Shown: positions 25,827 to 34,343 of the stretch, piece by piece | How the letters are laid out: every line of letters starts with the position of its first letter | How positions within the stretch are numbered: position 1 is the stretch's first letter | Origin: Methanosphaera sp. | Lineage (GTDB): Archaea; Methanobacteriota; Methanobacteria; Methanobacteriales; Methanobacteriaceae | NCBI GenBank assembly: GCA_017431845.1 | Contig: JAFRKG010000063.1 | Coordinates: 1 to 45,359, forward strand | Length of the DNA: 45,359 nucleotides | Reading direction: 5' to 3' | Program-made: the position numbers and the translations under genes | Notes under the pieces: generated by a model | Seen by the model: only the letters and a program-made list of their open reading frames with translations | Told to the model about the DNA's origin: nothing | The model's database searches: none

Positions 25827-27050
25827 ATGCACATTAGTGTTGTTGGTTTAGGTGTCGAGGGACAACAGGCAACTATTAGTTTATTAAAAAGAGGCTATGA
25901 TGTTTATTCTTCAGATATTAACAGGAATATTAACTTACATTTACTAGATAAGGCCAGTATTGATGATGAATTGTTGGATTTGGAAATTGGCAGTCATAAT
26001 CTTGACAAGATTTATAAGTCTGATGCTGTGAGTGTTAGTCCGAGCCTGTTTAATAAGGAAATTGCACATAACATTATTGATCGTGGCCTGTTTATTAGTG
26101 ATATTTTTACCAAACATAAAGATATTAAGACCATTGCAGTCACGGGAACTAATGGTAAGACCACCACCAGTCACATGATTTATCAGATACTCTCTGATGC
26201 AGGTTATAATGTGGTTCTTGGTGGTAATGGTGGTGGAGGCTTTTCCGGTTATAATGATTTGCTGCTCAGGGCTAATGAGGATGAATATGATTATATGGTT
26301 ATTGAAGTTTGTGATATGACTCTTGACTTCTGTAATTATGTCTTTGATATTGACCTTGTTGTTGTAACTAATATTGGATTTGATCATATGGATGTTCATC
26401 ATTCTCTTGAACATTATACTGAGGAAGTCGGATGCTTTATCGAGGACAAAGTAGCAGTTCTTAACAGTAATGATGATAATCTTTTAAAATTAGAAAACAC
26501 GGGTTCAAAAACGTTATTCTTTGATAGTTATGATGGTGAATTGAACTTGTTTGGAAAATTTAATCTTCAGAATGCTGAGGCTGCAAGAATTGCTTGTTGT
26601 GAGCTTGGAATTTCTAATAGCCGAATTATCAAATCTCTTGAATCTTTCACCTCTGTAGAGGGAAGAACTGTTAAACTGGATTATGGTAGCAATGAAATAG
26701 TTTCTGGAAAAACTGATAATGTTGATGCACTTAGGGCAGTTATGGATGAAGAACGCTTTGATACTGTGATTATTGGTACTCCGCGTAAACATGAGACTTG
26801 CAGGTTTAATATTCTTGATTACATTAAAAAATATTCCCCTGACACTTTAATAATATTCCCAGGACTTGATGATACTACATATGATTATGTTCAGTACCTT
26901 AACAAGTTAGGCTATGATAAGGATTTAAGAGTTATTAAAAATATTGAAGACATCATTAAATTTATTGAAACACTGCATAATAAGAAGATTTTTATTGGCG
27001 GGAATGGTCAGTCAAAAATAACCCTCATCACCTCCAAACTGGTGAATTAA
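25827..27050 (+). CDS. cfbE: Coenzyme F430 synthase (Mur-ligase family)
   Basis: 407 residues, ATG at 25827 after AGGAG. Mur-ligase family: N-terminal Rossmann-like GLGVEGQQA (7-15), the P-loop GTNGKTT (107-113), the central motif IEVCDMTLDFCNY, TNIGFDHMDVH, then GKFNLQNAEAA and the C-terminal KTDN and GTPRKHE region. The central EVCDMTLDFC and the C-terminal GGNGQ fit CfbE, which closes the six-membered ring of F430 by an ATP-dependent amide formation, making the nickel cofactor of methyl-coenzyme M reductase. A pseudomurein Mur ligase is the alternative, but the sequence is shorter and closer to CfbE. Codons favour T/G endings, unlike hypD next to it. Confidence 0.75.
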   Translation: MHISVVGLGVEGQQATISLLKRGYDVYSSDINRNINLHLLDKASIDDELLDLEIGSHNLDKIYKSDAVSVSPSLFNKEIAHNIIDRGLFISDIFTKHKDIKTIAVTGTNGKTTTSHMIYQILSDAGYNVVLGGNGGGGFSGYNDLLLRANEDEYDYMVIEVCDMTLDFCNYVFDIDLVVVTNIGFDHMDVHHSLEHYTEEVGCFIEDKVAVLNSNDDNLLKLENTGSKTLFFDSYDGELNLFGKFNLQNAEAARIACCELGISNSRIIKSLESFTSVEGRTVKLDYGSNEIVSGKTDNVDALRAVMDEERFDTVIIGTPRKHETCRFNILDYIKKYSPDTLIIFPGLDDTTYDYVQYLNKLGYDKDLRVIKNIEDIIKFIETLHNKKIFIGGNGQSKITLITSKLVN

Positions 27051-27171
27051 ACCCCATTTTAATCTTTTTTTTAAAATATAAACTATAAATATATAAATAA
27101 TTAGCAACATAATATATACTAATGAAAAAATTTTAAAATATATTATACATTTTTACGAGGTTAATTAATAA

Positions 27172-28410
27172 ATGGCAAAACTAACAAGTCCTTATTTGTT
27201 AATTGGAGTACTGCTTATAACAGTGCTTGCTTCAGGAGTTCTGTGCCATACAATTACAAGTTCAACACCTGTAAATGACGCAGTACTTGTCGAAAATGGA
27301 TCTACAGTTGTTAAAGGAGATGTACTAGTAGATAATGCTAACATCCGGAAAGAACCTATAGCTTCCAATCCTCTGAACATCCTCAGACCTTTAGGACGAG
27401 GAGATGTGGTAACATTTGCAACATCAATAATAACCGGTGCTGCACCAAAAAATGTTATAAAAAATGAAAAATACATAACATCCGACGGACACATATCCGA
27501 TGAACTAGACGGAATAGGTAAAGCTATAGTTGATGAAAAAGGAGAAATTACTGTCGAAAAGACAAATGAAATCCTTTGGGCACACAAATATTCTGATACC
27601 GTAGCAGTTAAAGACGGAGAAAACATTAAATTAGTTAAAAATAATGAAACAATAAACACAGTAGCTATTAACGATATTAATAATGACTCCGTTCCTATCG
27701 ATTACGTATCAGCAGCCGAACTAAAATCCTGGGCAGAAGATGCTAAAGAAGGTAGTAACATGACAGTAGATTACTATCTTGGAGGATTTAGTGACAACAG
27801 ACCAGGCGTTCATGGTAAAGATAACATCACACGCCTATTCGGTGAAGACGTTTACAGATACATGCTTGACTACACACCAGGCAACCCTGTACTACTATAT
27901 GATAATAATGCATCATTAGTTAAAGTAAGTAGTGGAACAAGTTATCTTGAATACCTAGCTGAATATCCTACAGAAATTCGTGCAGCAAATGCCAGAGAAT
28001 TTGCAAGAGGATGGAATGGTACATTCGTACCAGGAAACAGTACAGCACACGGAAAAGATAGAGTTAGCTTCACATCTATCCCAGAAGCAGAAGCAGCATC
28101 AGGTTCAGCTACACACGGTGTATGTCCGGCAGGAAGATCATTAAGAGAAGCATGGTTATCATTAGACAATCCATTACCAGTCGGTATGTCCGGTGACTAT
28201 GAATCCATTCTCTACGAATACAGGCCAACAATTGATGTGGGCTTAAGTAATGTGAATGATTACCCTGTGATTGTTAAAATGTGGACTACAGGATCTAGTG
28301 GAGACACTACCATCCATACTGAAGTCTACCAACTTGTAGATAATTCAACCAGTGTGAACAACACAACAAGTGCAAACAACACTACTGATGTAAGCACAAC
28401 TTCAGAATAA
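27172..28410 (+). CDS. Secreted protein with a VanW/YoaR-like C-terminal pattern
   Basis: 412 residues, ATG at 27172 preceded by GAGGTTAAT. N-terminal signal peptide or membrane anchor (LLIGVLLITVLASGVL). An acidic mature region follows, with no known enzyme motif. At about residues 314-395 the order HGVCPAGRSL, then YEYRPTIDVGLSNVNDYPVIVKMW, then TTIHTEVYQL recalls the VanW/YoaR family (GGVCQ...SL, Y.P..DA....NN..YPI.I). The similarity is by eye and partial. The C-terminus is Ser/Asn/Thr-rich. It is followed by a C-tract and T-run terminator. Probably extracytoplasmic; function unknown. Confidence 0.6.
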   Translation: MAKLTSPYLLIGVLLITVLASGVLCHTITSSTPVNDAVLVENGSTVVKGDVLVDNANIRKEPIASNPLNILRPLGRGDVVTFATSIITGAAPKNVIKNEKYITSDGHISDELDGIGKAIVDEKGEITVEKTNEILWAHKYSDTVAVKDGENIKLVKNNETINTVAINDINNDSVPIDYVSAAELKSWAEDAKEGSNMTVDYYLGGFSDNRPGVHGKDNITRLFGEDVYRYMLDYTPGNPVLLYDNNASLVKVSSGTSYLEYLAEYPTEIRAANAREFARGWNGTFVPGNSTAHGKDRVSFTSIPEAEAASGSATHGVCPAGRSLREAWLSLDNPLPVGMSGDYESILYEYRPTIDVGLSNVNDYPVIVKMWTTGSSGDTTIHTEVYQLVDNSTSVNNTTSANNTTDVSTTSE

Positions 28411-28439
28411 ATAATAAGAAAAAAAAATAAATAGATAAT

Positions 28440-28466
28440 CCCCCCCAAAAACAAACCTTTTTTTTA
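28440..28466 (+). terminator. C-tract/T-tract terminator candidate
   Basis: Seven C residues (28440-28446), an A-rich spacer, then a run of T residues. It follows the secreted-protein stop by about 30 bases and precedes the next start by 30. Confidence 0.45.
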
Positions 28467-28495
28467 TATAAATTTTTTTTTATGAGTGATATAAT

Positions 28496-29155
28496 ATGGA
28501 TGCTATAGTAACAGCAGCTGGTAAAAACTCCAGAATGATAAATGATTTTAAAAAGATGAACAAGAAACCCGTGCATAAGCTACGCTTAGAACTAAACAAT
28601 AAGCCGATACTAGTACATACTCTTGAAAAGATATTTGCATCAGAAATAGAAGATGTAACTGTGTGCTTAGGACATCATAAGGAAGAAATACTTAACATAC
28701 TACGAGAATATTCCCTGGAGGACAAGGTGAATATCAGCATTAATGAAAATCCAAGAGTAGGCCTGTCAAAAACTATTGAAAATGCATTGAAAAACAGACA
28801 GGATAAGTATTATTTATATGCAGCAGCAGACCAGCCAACATTAACAACAAAAACAATAAATAATATGATAAAAGTACTAAGAGAATCAGAACACCCCGAG
28901 AATACTATAAGTATATTAAGGCGAAGAAAAACTGGAAAACTAGATACGGCCGAGGGACTTGGAATGCCATTCTGCTGTTATGGAAAACTATTATACAGAT
29001 ACATTTATGACAAAGATGATAACCTAAACCCAATACTTAGAGAAATGATTAAGGATAATGTTGAATTCTATGCAATAAAAGAAGAAAACGAACTTGAATT
29101 ATTAAATATTAATCATTATGAAGAATATCTTAAAATTAAGAAAAAAATGGGATAA
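28496..29155 (+). CDS. MobA-like nucleotidyltransferase
   Basis: 219 residues, ATG at 28496 with GTGAT 5-9 bases upstream. The first residues AIVTAAGKNSRM form the nucleotide-binding loop of NTP_transf_3/MobA-like enzymes. LNNKPILVHTLEKI and YLYAAADQPTLT (metal-binding aspartate in ADQP) complete the core. These enzymes transfer a nucleotide to a phosphorylated acceptor; related proteins make molybdopterin dinucleotides or activate sugars and alcohols. The acceptor cannot be told from the sequence. It is convergent with the GGGP synthase gene, with a perfect inverted repeat between them. Confidence 0.8.
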   Translation: MDAIVTAAGKNSRMINDFKKMNKKPVHKLRLELNNKPILVHTLEKIFASEIEDVTVCLGHHKEEILNILREYSLEDKVNISINENPRVGLSKTIENALKNRQDKYYLYAAADQPTLTTKTINNMIKVLRESEHPENTISILRRRKTGKLDTAEGLGMPFCCYGKLLYRYIYDKDDNLNPILREMIKDNVEFYAIKEENELELLNINHYEEYLKIKKKMG

Positions 29156-29297
29156 TTAATAGTTTATTTTATCCAAATGGATATTGATTTTACAAGCTCT
29201 GCTAATTAGTGAGTGTCTTATATTTCTTCATCTTGATAATGAATATAAATTAAGAAAAAATAGAATACTGAAATTAAAATTGAATTAAAGTGACCCA

Positions 29298-29329
29298 TAA
29301 CAATTATCCTAAAAACACGATAATTGTTA
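29298..29329. terminator. Perfect 11-bp inverted repeat between convergent genes
   Basis: TAACAATTATC (29298-29308) and GATAATTGTTA (29319-29329) pair perfectly around a 10-base loop. The position between two convergent stop codons suits a two-way terminator, although no long T-run follows on either strand. Confidence 0.55.
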
Positions 29330-29375
29330 CACTACCTATTGCTAAAAAAAGGAAGAAAGATAAATTTTTAGAGAA

Positions 29376-30107
29376 TTAATGTATTGCATCAGTTAATTCT
29401 TTAATCTTGTTATAGGTATTCTCTGTTTCTTCCACAACTGTTCCTGTGATTACTATGTCTGCACCTGCTTGACTGACTTCCTGTGCATCTTTTGCTGTTC
29501 TTATTCCTCCACCTACTATGACTATGAGATTGGTTAATTTTTTTACTTTTACTATGAAGTCTAGTGGTATGTGTGAGTCTGCTCCGGAACCTGCTTCCAG
29601 GTAGATTACTCTCATTCCCATGAATTCTGCTGCCATGGAGTATGCTAGTGCCAGGTCTGATTTTTTTCGTGGTACTGGTTTTGCATCACCTACCCATCCT
29701 ACTGTTCCTCCAGGTTCTATTATGAGGTATCCCATTGGAATTGTTTCTATGCCCATTTTTTTGATGGATGGGGCTGATAATGCTTGTGCTCCTGTTATCC
29801 AGTAGGGGTTTGTTGAGTTTAGTAAACTCATGAATAGTATTGCATCTGCATATTTGCTTACTCCACTAATATTTCCTGGAAATAGTACTACTGGTAAGTC
29901 CACGTTTTCTTTTAATGCTTTTACTGTGAGGTTTAAATCGTCCTGGTCTGTTATGGAACCACCTACTAGTATGCCGTCACTGTTTGCTCTTTGGGCTTCT
30001 TTGGCTATGGTTACTGCTTCTTCTGGTGTTTGTTCGTCGGGATCGATTAGTGTGAAGTGTAATTTATGATCTTTTAAAGTTTCATTAATATAATTTTCAA
30101 CATTCAT
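29376..30107 (-). CDS. Geranylgeranylglyceryl phosphate synthase
   Basis: 243 residues, ATG at 30107. A TIM-barrel prenyltransferase of the PcrB/GGGPS family joins geranylgeranyl diphosphate to sn-glycerol-1-phosphate, the first ether bond of archaeal membrane lipids. Motifs: HFTLIDPDEQ at the first strand, GILVGGSI, YLIIEPGGTVGWVGDA, YLEAGSGAD, and the phosphate-binding GGGIRTAKDA and ITGTVVEE near the end. The length and YLEAGSGA fit the archaeal type. It lies downstream of tsr3 and eL40, but a strong hairpin at 30254-30279 separates them. Confidence 0.95.
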   Translation of the reverse strand: MNVENYINETLKDHKLHFTLIDPDEQTPEEAVTIAKEAQRANSDGILVGGSITDQDDLNLTVKALKENVDLPVVLFPGNISGVSKYADAILFMSLLNSTNPYWITGAQALSAPSIKKMGIETIPMGYLIIEPGGTVGWVGDAKPVPRKKSDLALAYSMAAEFMGMRVIYLEAGSGADSHIPLDFIVKVKKLTNLIVIVGGGIRTAKDAQEVSQAGADIVITGTVVEETENTYNKIKELTDAIH

Positions 30108-30253
30108 TGATATCCTACTCTTTTGTACCTGTTTAAAAATTATTTGTTTGGTTATAATTTAATATTTGAAAGTATTAGTATTTACTTATTATATAGTAGA
30201 AATAGTATTGTTGTTTTTTTGGAGCTTAAAAATTTGTTTAAGGAAAAAAAATA

Positions 30254-30279
30254 AATTGTACTTTGGGTTTAGTACAATT
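30254..30279 (-). terminator. Hairpin and T-run terminator after eL40
   Basis: AATTGTACT (30254-30262) and AGTACAATT (30271-30279) form a perfect 9-base stem with an 8-base loop, starting three bases after the eL40 stop on the minus strand. The minus strand then reads a T-rich stretch with eight consecutive Ts. This resembles a bacterial-type intrinsic terminator. Confidence 0.7.
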
Positions 30280-30282
30280 AAT

Positions 30283-30429
30283 TTATCCTCTTGGTTCTTT
30301 TGCTTTGAATCTTAAACCAGTGTAACCACATTTCCTACAGGATTTTGCAGTAGCTGGGTTTCTTGCGTTACATTTTAAACAAATTTTAATGTTGAACATT
30401 CTGTTTTCAGCTTCTTCAAATTTTGCCAT
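30283..30429 (-). CDS. rpl40e: Large-subunit ribosomal protein eL40
   Basis: A 48-residue protein from the ATG at 30429. Two CxxC pairs (C17-x2-C20 and C31-x2-C34) form the zinc ribbon of eL40; [14 protein letters not shown] and the basic tail [10 protein letters not shown] are characteristic. Its ribosome binding site GGAGGA lies inside the last codons of tsr3 (the codons for LGGN), and the tsr3 stop is one base before this ATG, so the two are translationally coupled. A hairpin terminator follows directly. Confidence 0.95.
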   Translation of the reverse strand: MAKFEEAENRMFNIKICLKCNARNPATAKSCRKCGYTGLRFKAKEPRG

Positions 30430-30430
30430 G

Positions 30431-30946
30431 TTAGTTTCCTCCTAAGAATTCATTTTGTACTTTTACAATTTCAGTACTGTTTTTTGCCTCACTATAGGCT
30501 TCTAATAAGTTTTCATTAAGTGAAATGAAATGTGGACCCCATTTAAATGAATTCATTAAATCATGAGCTTCATCCTTATAACCTACAATATATAATGCAG
30601 CACTTAATGCTTCAGCACTTGAAAGTATACATGGTTTTCCATAGTTAACAGGGTTTGCTGCTACTAAGAATGGAAGTAACCTGTGATTTTTCTTGGATTT
30701 GAAATTAAATGATGAGTTTTTTAATTTCTTCCAGGAACAGTCCAATGCTGACAGTCCATATTTTGTAATTTTATCTCTATCTTCCATAGATACTGCTTTT
30801 GTTGCTTCAGCATCTAATATTATTGCATTGTAAGGTATTTTACGCATGTTATGTGTAATGGAGACCTTGTTCTGCTTTTGAAGTTTTATGGATGTGCATC
30901 TTTTAGGATCACATTCTCTTGAATGATAAATTACAATTTTAGTCAT
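30431..30946 (-). CDS. tsr3: rRNA aminocarboxypropyltransferase Tsr3 (DUF367)
   Basis: 171 residues, ATG at 30946. Tsr3 transfers the aminocarboxypropyl group of S-adenosylmethionine to an N1-methylated pseudouridine of small-subunit rRNA. Recognised by [10 protein letters not shown] in the N-terminal part, [25 protein letters not shown] and [15 protein letters not shown], then [18 protein letters not shown]. Length is normal for archaea. It is directly upstream of and coupled to eL40. Confidence 0.93.
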   Translation of the reverse strand: MTKIVIYHSRECDPKRCTSIKLQKQNKVSITHNMRKIPYNAIILDAEATKAVSMEDRDKITKYGLSALDCSWKKLKNSSFNFKSKKNHRLLPFLVAANPVNYGKPCILSSAEALSAALYIVGYKDEAHDLMNSFKWGPHFISLNENLLEAYSEAKNSTEIVKVQNEFLGGN

Positions 30947-31142
30947 ATTAAACTTTTTTTAATATTTTATTTTATAAATAAAGAATTCTATTAAATATAT
31001 TATCCTATTAATATTTTAGAATAATATGACTTATTAGAATAGTATTTATTATATATCTATTCCAAACAATAAAAAGATTTCTATAAATTATTATTAACAA
31101 GAAGATACAAAGTATATATTAATAAATATTATTCGGATTATC

Positions 31143-31814
31143 ATGATAAATTTAAATATTTATGCTTTATTGGGTGAATTGGTTGTTATTTTACTAATTA
31201 TTTTACTGATACTGATTAGTATAACATTAATTCTTGGTTTTTACCTTATTCGTAGAAATAAATTAATATTTCCAAACTTATTACTGTTTACTCTTAATTT
31301 AACATATCCTACTATTAAAAGATTGCTTCAATTATTACATTTGAATGATTTGATGATTGACCAGATAGGTATTGATCTTAGAAATAATGTTAATAGGAAA
31401 AAATTCGGTAAGCTGAATGCTACTGATGTGATTATGGTTTTACCTCATTGTCTTAGGGCTACTAATTGTCCTGCTGTACTGGGAGAATCTGGTATTGAAT
31501 GTGTTTGTTGTGGCAAATGTTCTATTGGTACTATTAAGAATATTAGTGATAAGAAGGGTCTTGATGTTTACATTGTTCCTGGTTCAACTTTTATTAAAAA
31601 TGTTGTTAAGAAAAGGCCTTTTAAGGGAGTTATTGGTGTTGCCTGTCCTGTTGATTTAAATCTTGCAATGACTTCTCTGAATTCTTTTAATCCTCAGGGA
31701 GTTTATCTTTTAAAGGATGGTTGTATAAATACATTGGTTGATGTAGATGAAGTTATTGAATTAGTTAATCAAACACAACCTACCACAAATTATAAAAAGG
31801 AAGATTATGTTTAA
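31143..31814 (+). CDS. DUF116 membrane-linked protein
   Basis: 223 residues, ATG at 31143. One or two N-terminal hydrophobic segments (about 5-35) anchor it. The DUF116 domain has PHCLRATNCPA, then ECVCCGKCSIG, a cysteine cluster suited to an iron-sulfur cluster or metal, and later GVIGVACPVDLNLA. The biochemical role of DUF116 is not established. Codons favour T/G endings. The stop codon overlaps that of the convergent flavodoxin-fold gene: both TAA codons lie in the palindrome GTTTAAAC. Confidence 0.85.
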   Translation: MINLNIYALLGELVVILLIILLILISITLILGFYLIRRNKLIFPNLLLFTLNLTYPTIKRLLQLLHLNDLMIDQIGIDLRNNVNRKKFGKLNATDVIMVLPHCLRATNCPAVLGESGIECVCCGKCSIGTIKNISDKKGLDVYIVPGSTFIKNVVKKRPFKGVIGVACPVDLNLAMTSLNSFNPQGVYLLKDGCINTLVDVDEVIELVNQTQPTTNYKKEDYV

Positions 31815-32413
31815 ACAGTTTTTCTTCCAATACTTCTAGCTTTTTTTGCGTATCTTTGCTTATTATGTAACCTTTTTTCTTTCTCATATGATGTCTCTGA
31901 GAAGAAGTACATCCTATTTTTTAATGATTTACCAGCAAGCCTATCATCCACAAATATTGTTTTCAGAGCACTTATTTTTCCGTCCCGTTTTAAATCATCA
32001 AAACTGCTGCCCGTAGTTATCAGAAAATTTGTTTGACTTACCTGTTTCATTCTTCCTTCATCATACTCATTTACACCATATTTGAAGCCTTTTGTAAATA
32101 TCCTGGAGAAATATCCTACAAGTTTTGCAGGTGCATCCATCCAGAATAATGGAAATATGAATGTAAGAATATCTGAATTGTTTATTAATTCCTGTTCATA
32201 CAGAACATCCTCTGATAATTTATGTGGAATATTGTTGTTTTCTCGAAGATATTCCTCCTCCGATATGTCCGGATTAAATTTAGATGCATATAAGTCAGTT
32301 ATTGTATACTCTATATCGGCACTCTTTAATCCTTTAATATACTCCTCTTTTATTAGGTAGGTTGTTGACTTTGTACTTGGATGACAGTATATTATATGAA
32401 CTCTTTTTTTCAT
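31811..32413 (-). CDS. Flavodoxin-fold NAD(P)H:quinone oxidoreductase-like protein
   Basis: 200 residues, ATG at 32413. It belongs to the NQO1/MdaB/KefF-like flavodoxin-fold family: HIIYCHPSTKST (FMN phosphate-binding loop), DLYASKFNP, SDILTFIFPLFWMDAPAKLVGYF (the W/F..PA.L..W region binding the flavin) and ITTGSS. It probably reduces quinone-like or other electrophilic compounds with NAD(P)H; the natural partner is unknown. It overlaps the DUF116 gene by three to four bases tail to tail and is divergent from the NifX-like gene. Confidence 0.82.
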   Translation of the reverse strand: MKKRVHIIYCHPSTKSTTYLIKEEYIKGLKSADIEYTITDLYASKFNPDISEEEYLRENNNIPHKLSEDVLYEQELINNSDILTFIFPLFWMDAPAKLVGYFSRIFTKGFKYGVNEYDEGRMKQVSQTNFLITTGSSFDDLKRDGKISALKTIFVDDRLAGKSLKNRMYFFSETSYEKEKRLHNKQRYAKKARSIGRKTV

Positions 32414-32489
32414 ACTAATATATTTGTAACTTAAAAATAATAAGGAGTACTTACAAAATATATGTGTAGATTAGTAAGGGGGATAGTTT

Positions 32490-32834
32490 ATGAAAAAGAT
32501 TGGAGTTACTGTTAAGGGTAATGGTAAACGTTTGGAACATTTTGGTATTTGTGAATATTTTGTTATTTATAAGTATGATGAAAAAAGTCATAATATTGAA
32601 TACGATAATGTTATCTTCTCTTCAAAAGATCGTAGGCCTGATGGTGAAGAATGGGAAAAATCAGCTGATGCTATCAAGAATTGTGATATTGTTATTTGTG
32701 AAAAAATGGGCATGGTTGCTAAGGCTGAAGTTGAAAAGATGGGTATTAAGGTCATCCAGGAAGAGGGTTCTGTTGAAGCAGTCCTTGATGAATTCATTAG
32801 CCGACAGAAAAAACGAGATAACATTAAATTCTAA
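32490..32834 (+). CDS. NifX/NifB-like (FeMo-cofactor-binding family) protein
   Basis: 114 residues, ATG at 32490 with GGGGGAT upstream. The small Nitro_FeMo-Co/NifX fold is recognised by GVTVKGNGKRLEHFGICEYF near the start, NCDIVICEKMG in the middle and GIKVIQEEGSVEAVLDEF near the end. Stand-alone members are common in methanogens that do not fix nitrogen; they are thought to handle metal clusters, but no specific role is known. No nif genes are visible nearby. A CCTCCC then T-run tract follows the stop. Confidence 0.8.
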   Translation: MKKIGVTVKGNGKRLEHFGICEYFVIYKYDEKSHNIEYDNVIFSSKDRRPDGEEWEKSADAIKNCDIVICEKMGMVAKAEVEKMGIKVIQEEGSVEAVLDEFISRQKKRDNIKF

Positions 32835-33049
32835 CCTCCCACTAAACATATATTTTTTATTTTTGTAGAATTTTAAAAAACATCTTTTTAAAGTTTACTA
32901 GATTAGAATTAAATTATATTTTAACAAAATTGACTATACAATTAATATCTATAATTAAAAGAGTAAATCACAACTAATAAAAGAGCATTCACTCTTAGAA
33001 ATAATTTAGAATAAAATCAATAAAAAATATATTGAAAGGAGAATCTATT

Positions 33050-33892
33050 ATGAAAATAGATGAAAACTGGTTCAAACTATATGAAAAATTATATGGGGAA
33101 ACATTCAACCGACTAATAACAATAGGAAACAATGAAACCGGATACACCAATTACCCTATACTAAACTTAGAAGAACTAGCAGAAAAAATAAACGAATTTG
33201 AAAACACAGAGTTCTACATCAGCCTATACAATTACCTTACAGATGAAAACATTATACGATGGGACAACACCAACATAAACAAATTCGAGGAATATGCAGA
33301 GAAAAACTACATACTATTCCGATTCAGACAGGACACATCCGTAATCCAAGAAGAAGTCTCAACATTAAACGAAATCCAAAAATTCATGTTCATAAGAAGA
33401 TCAATAAACCTTGGATTTAACAAAGAAATAATAATGGAAACACAAAAAACATACAACTTCTTCAAAACACACTTCAACATCAAAGGAATCCTAATGTTCA
33501 ACGGATACAATGAATGCCTACTTTACTATCCAAAAAAGGATTTAAAACTTAAAAGATCTAGTTTAACATACTATAACCTGTTAAAACTAGTCCAGGAAAA
33601 ACTAGAACTTAACACACTCATATTTGAAAACATAGAACCATACGCACAACTGGTACCACTACCAGGAACACAAAACAAAAATTCCAGATTATACGTACAG
33701 TTATACTACCCAGACTTCTCATACAAGGAAATAATGAAAAATAGTGAGAACAAATACTTTAACACAGAATATTTAACTGAAAATGAATATTCAGACAAAT
33801 TACATGATTTTATAATAAGCATGGACAAGGAAACTCATGCACATGAAAGGGATTCAAAATATGATTTTGAAGAGATATGGGACAATATCTGA
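33050..33892 (+). CDS. Unknown protein with a faint primase (AEP)-like pattern
   Basis: 280 residues from the ATG at 33050, with AAAGGAG about 9 bases upstream; a TTG at 33032 is in frame but inside that site. I do not recognise a clear family. The segment GILMFNGYNECLLYYP (about 146-161), followed about 40 residues later by LVPLPGTQNKNSRLY (about 201-215), recalls the strand-turn and R-x-P-G-S/T-x-N/H-x-K motifs of archaeo-eukaryotic primases. The first aspartate motif is not clear, so it may be an inactive relative or unrelated. Codon use is A/C-rich. It stands alone. Confidence 0.6.
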   Translation: MKIDENWFKLYEKLYGETFNRLITIGNNETGYTNYPILNLEELAEKINEFENTEFYISLYNYLTDENIIRWDNTNINKFEEYAEKNYILFRFRQDTSVIQEEVSTLNEIQKFMFIRRSINLGFNKEIIMETQKTYNFFKTHFNIKGILMFNGYNECLLYYPKKDLKLKRSSLTYYNLLKLVQEKLELNTLIFENIEPYAQLVPLPGTQNKNSRLYVQLYYPDFSYKEIMKNSENKYFNTEYLTENEYSDKLHDFIISMDKETHAHERDSKYDFEEIWDNI

Positions 33893-34343
33893 TTAAATCA
33901 AACATAAGATACCTTTCAGTATACTCTCTTTTTAAACAAAAATTTTTACTCGCCGATAATAGGCAAGTATTTATTATATAAAAAATATAATATTAAAATA
34001 AGATATAGACTAGGTCTATGGTAATTTATAATCCAAAAATAATAAACGGATTATTATAAGAAAATATGACAACAAGAAGTCATGCGTATCTAAATTTTTT
34101 TATAAAAGACAAACCATGTTTTATTTACCATAACACGACCTGACGGATTCTTTTCAAACTTAATAGATTTAAACATTTTCAATAAAAAAAAAAGTGATTA
34201 GAATTGGGAACTAATCAAACATACACAAAAAAAATCCCAAAAAAAATATAACAGCAAAAAAAAAGGAATGAAACATTGCTGTAACATAAATCAAACTAAT
34301 AACAAAATTACAATAAAAAAAAATATAAGGAGATAATGATATA
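33893..34343. other. Intergenic region upstream of eS1 with small inverted repeats
   Basis: About 450 bases without a protein. It holds an imperfect TACTCGCC/GGCAAGTA hairpin near 33948-33971, a TTTATTATATAAAA promoter-like box just after it, ATGAC/GTCAT arms near 34066-34084, and TGATTAG (34195-34201) paired with CTAATCA (34211-34217). A long leader for the ribosomal gene is possible. Confidence 0.4.
34195..34217. promoter_or_regulatory. Inverted repeat upstream of the eS1 gene
   Basis: TGATTAG and CTAATCA form a perfect 7-base stem with a 9-base loop, 127 bases before the eS1 start. It may be an autoregulatory leader hairpin or an upstream terminator. Confidence 0.35.
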
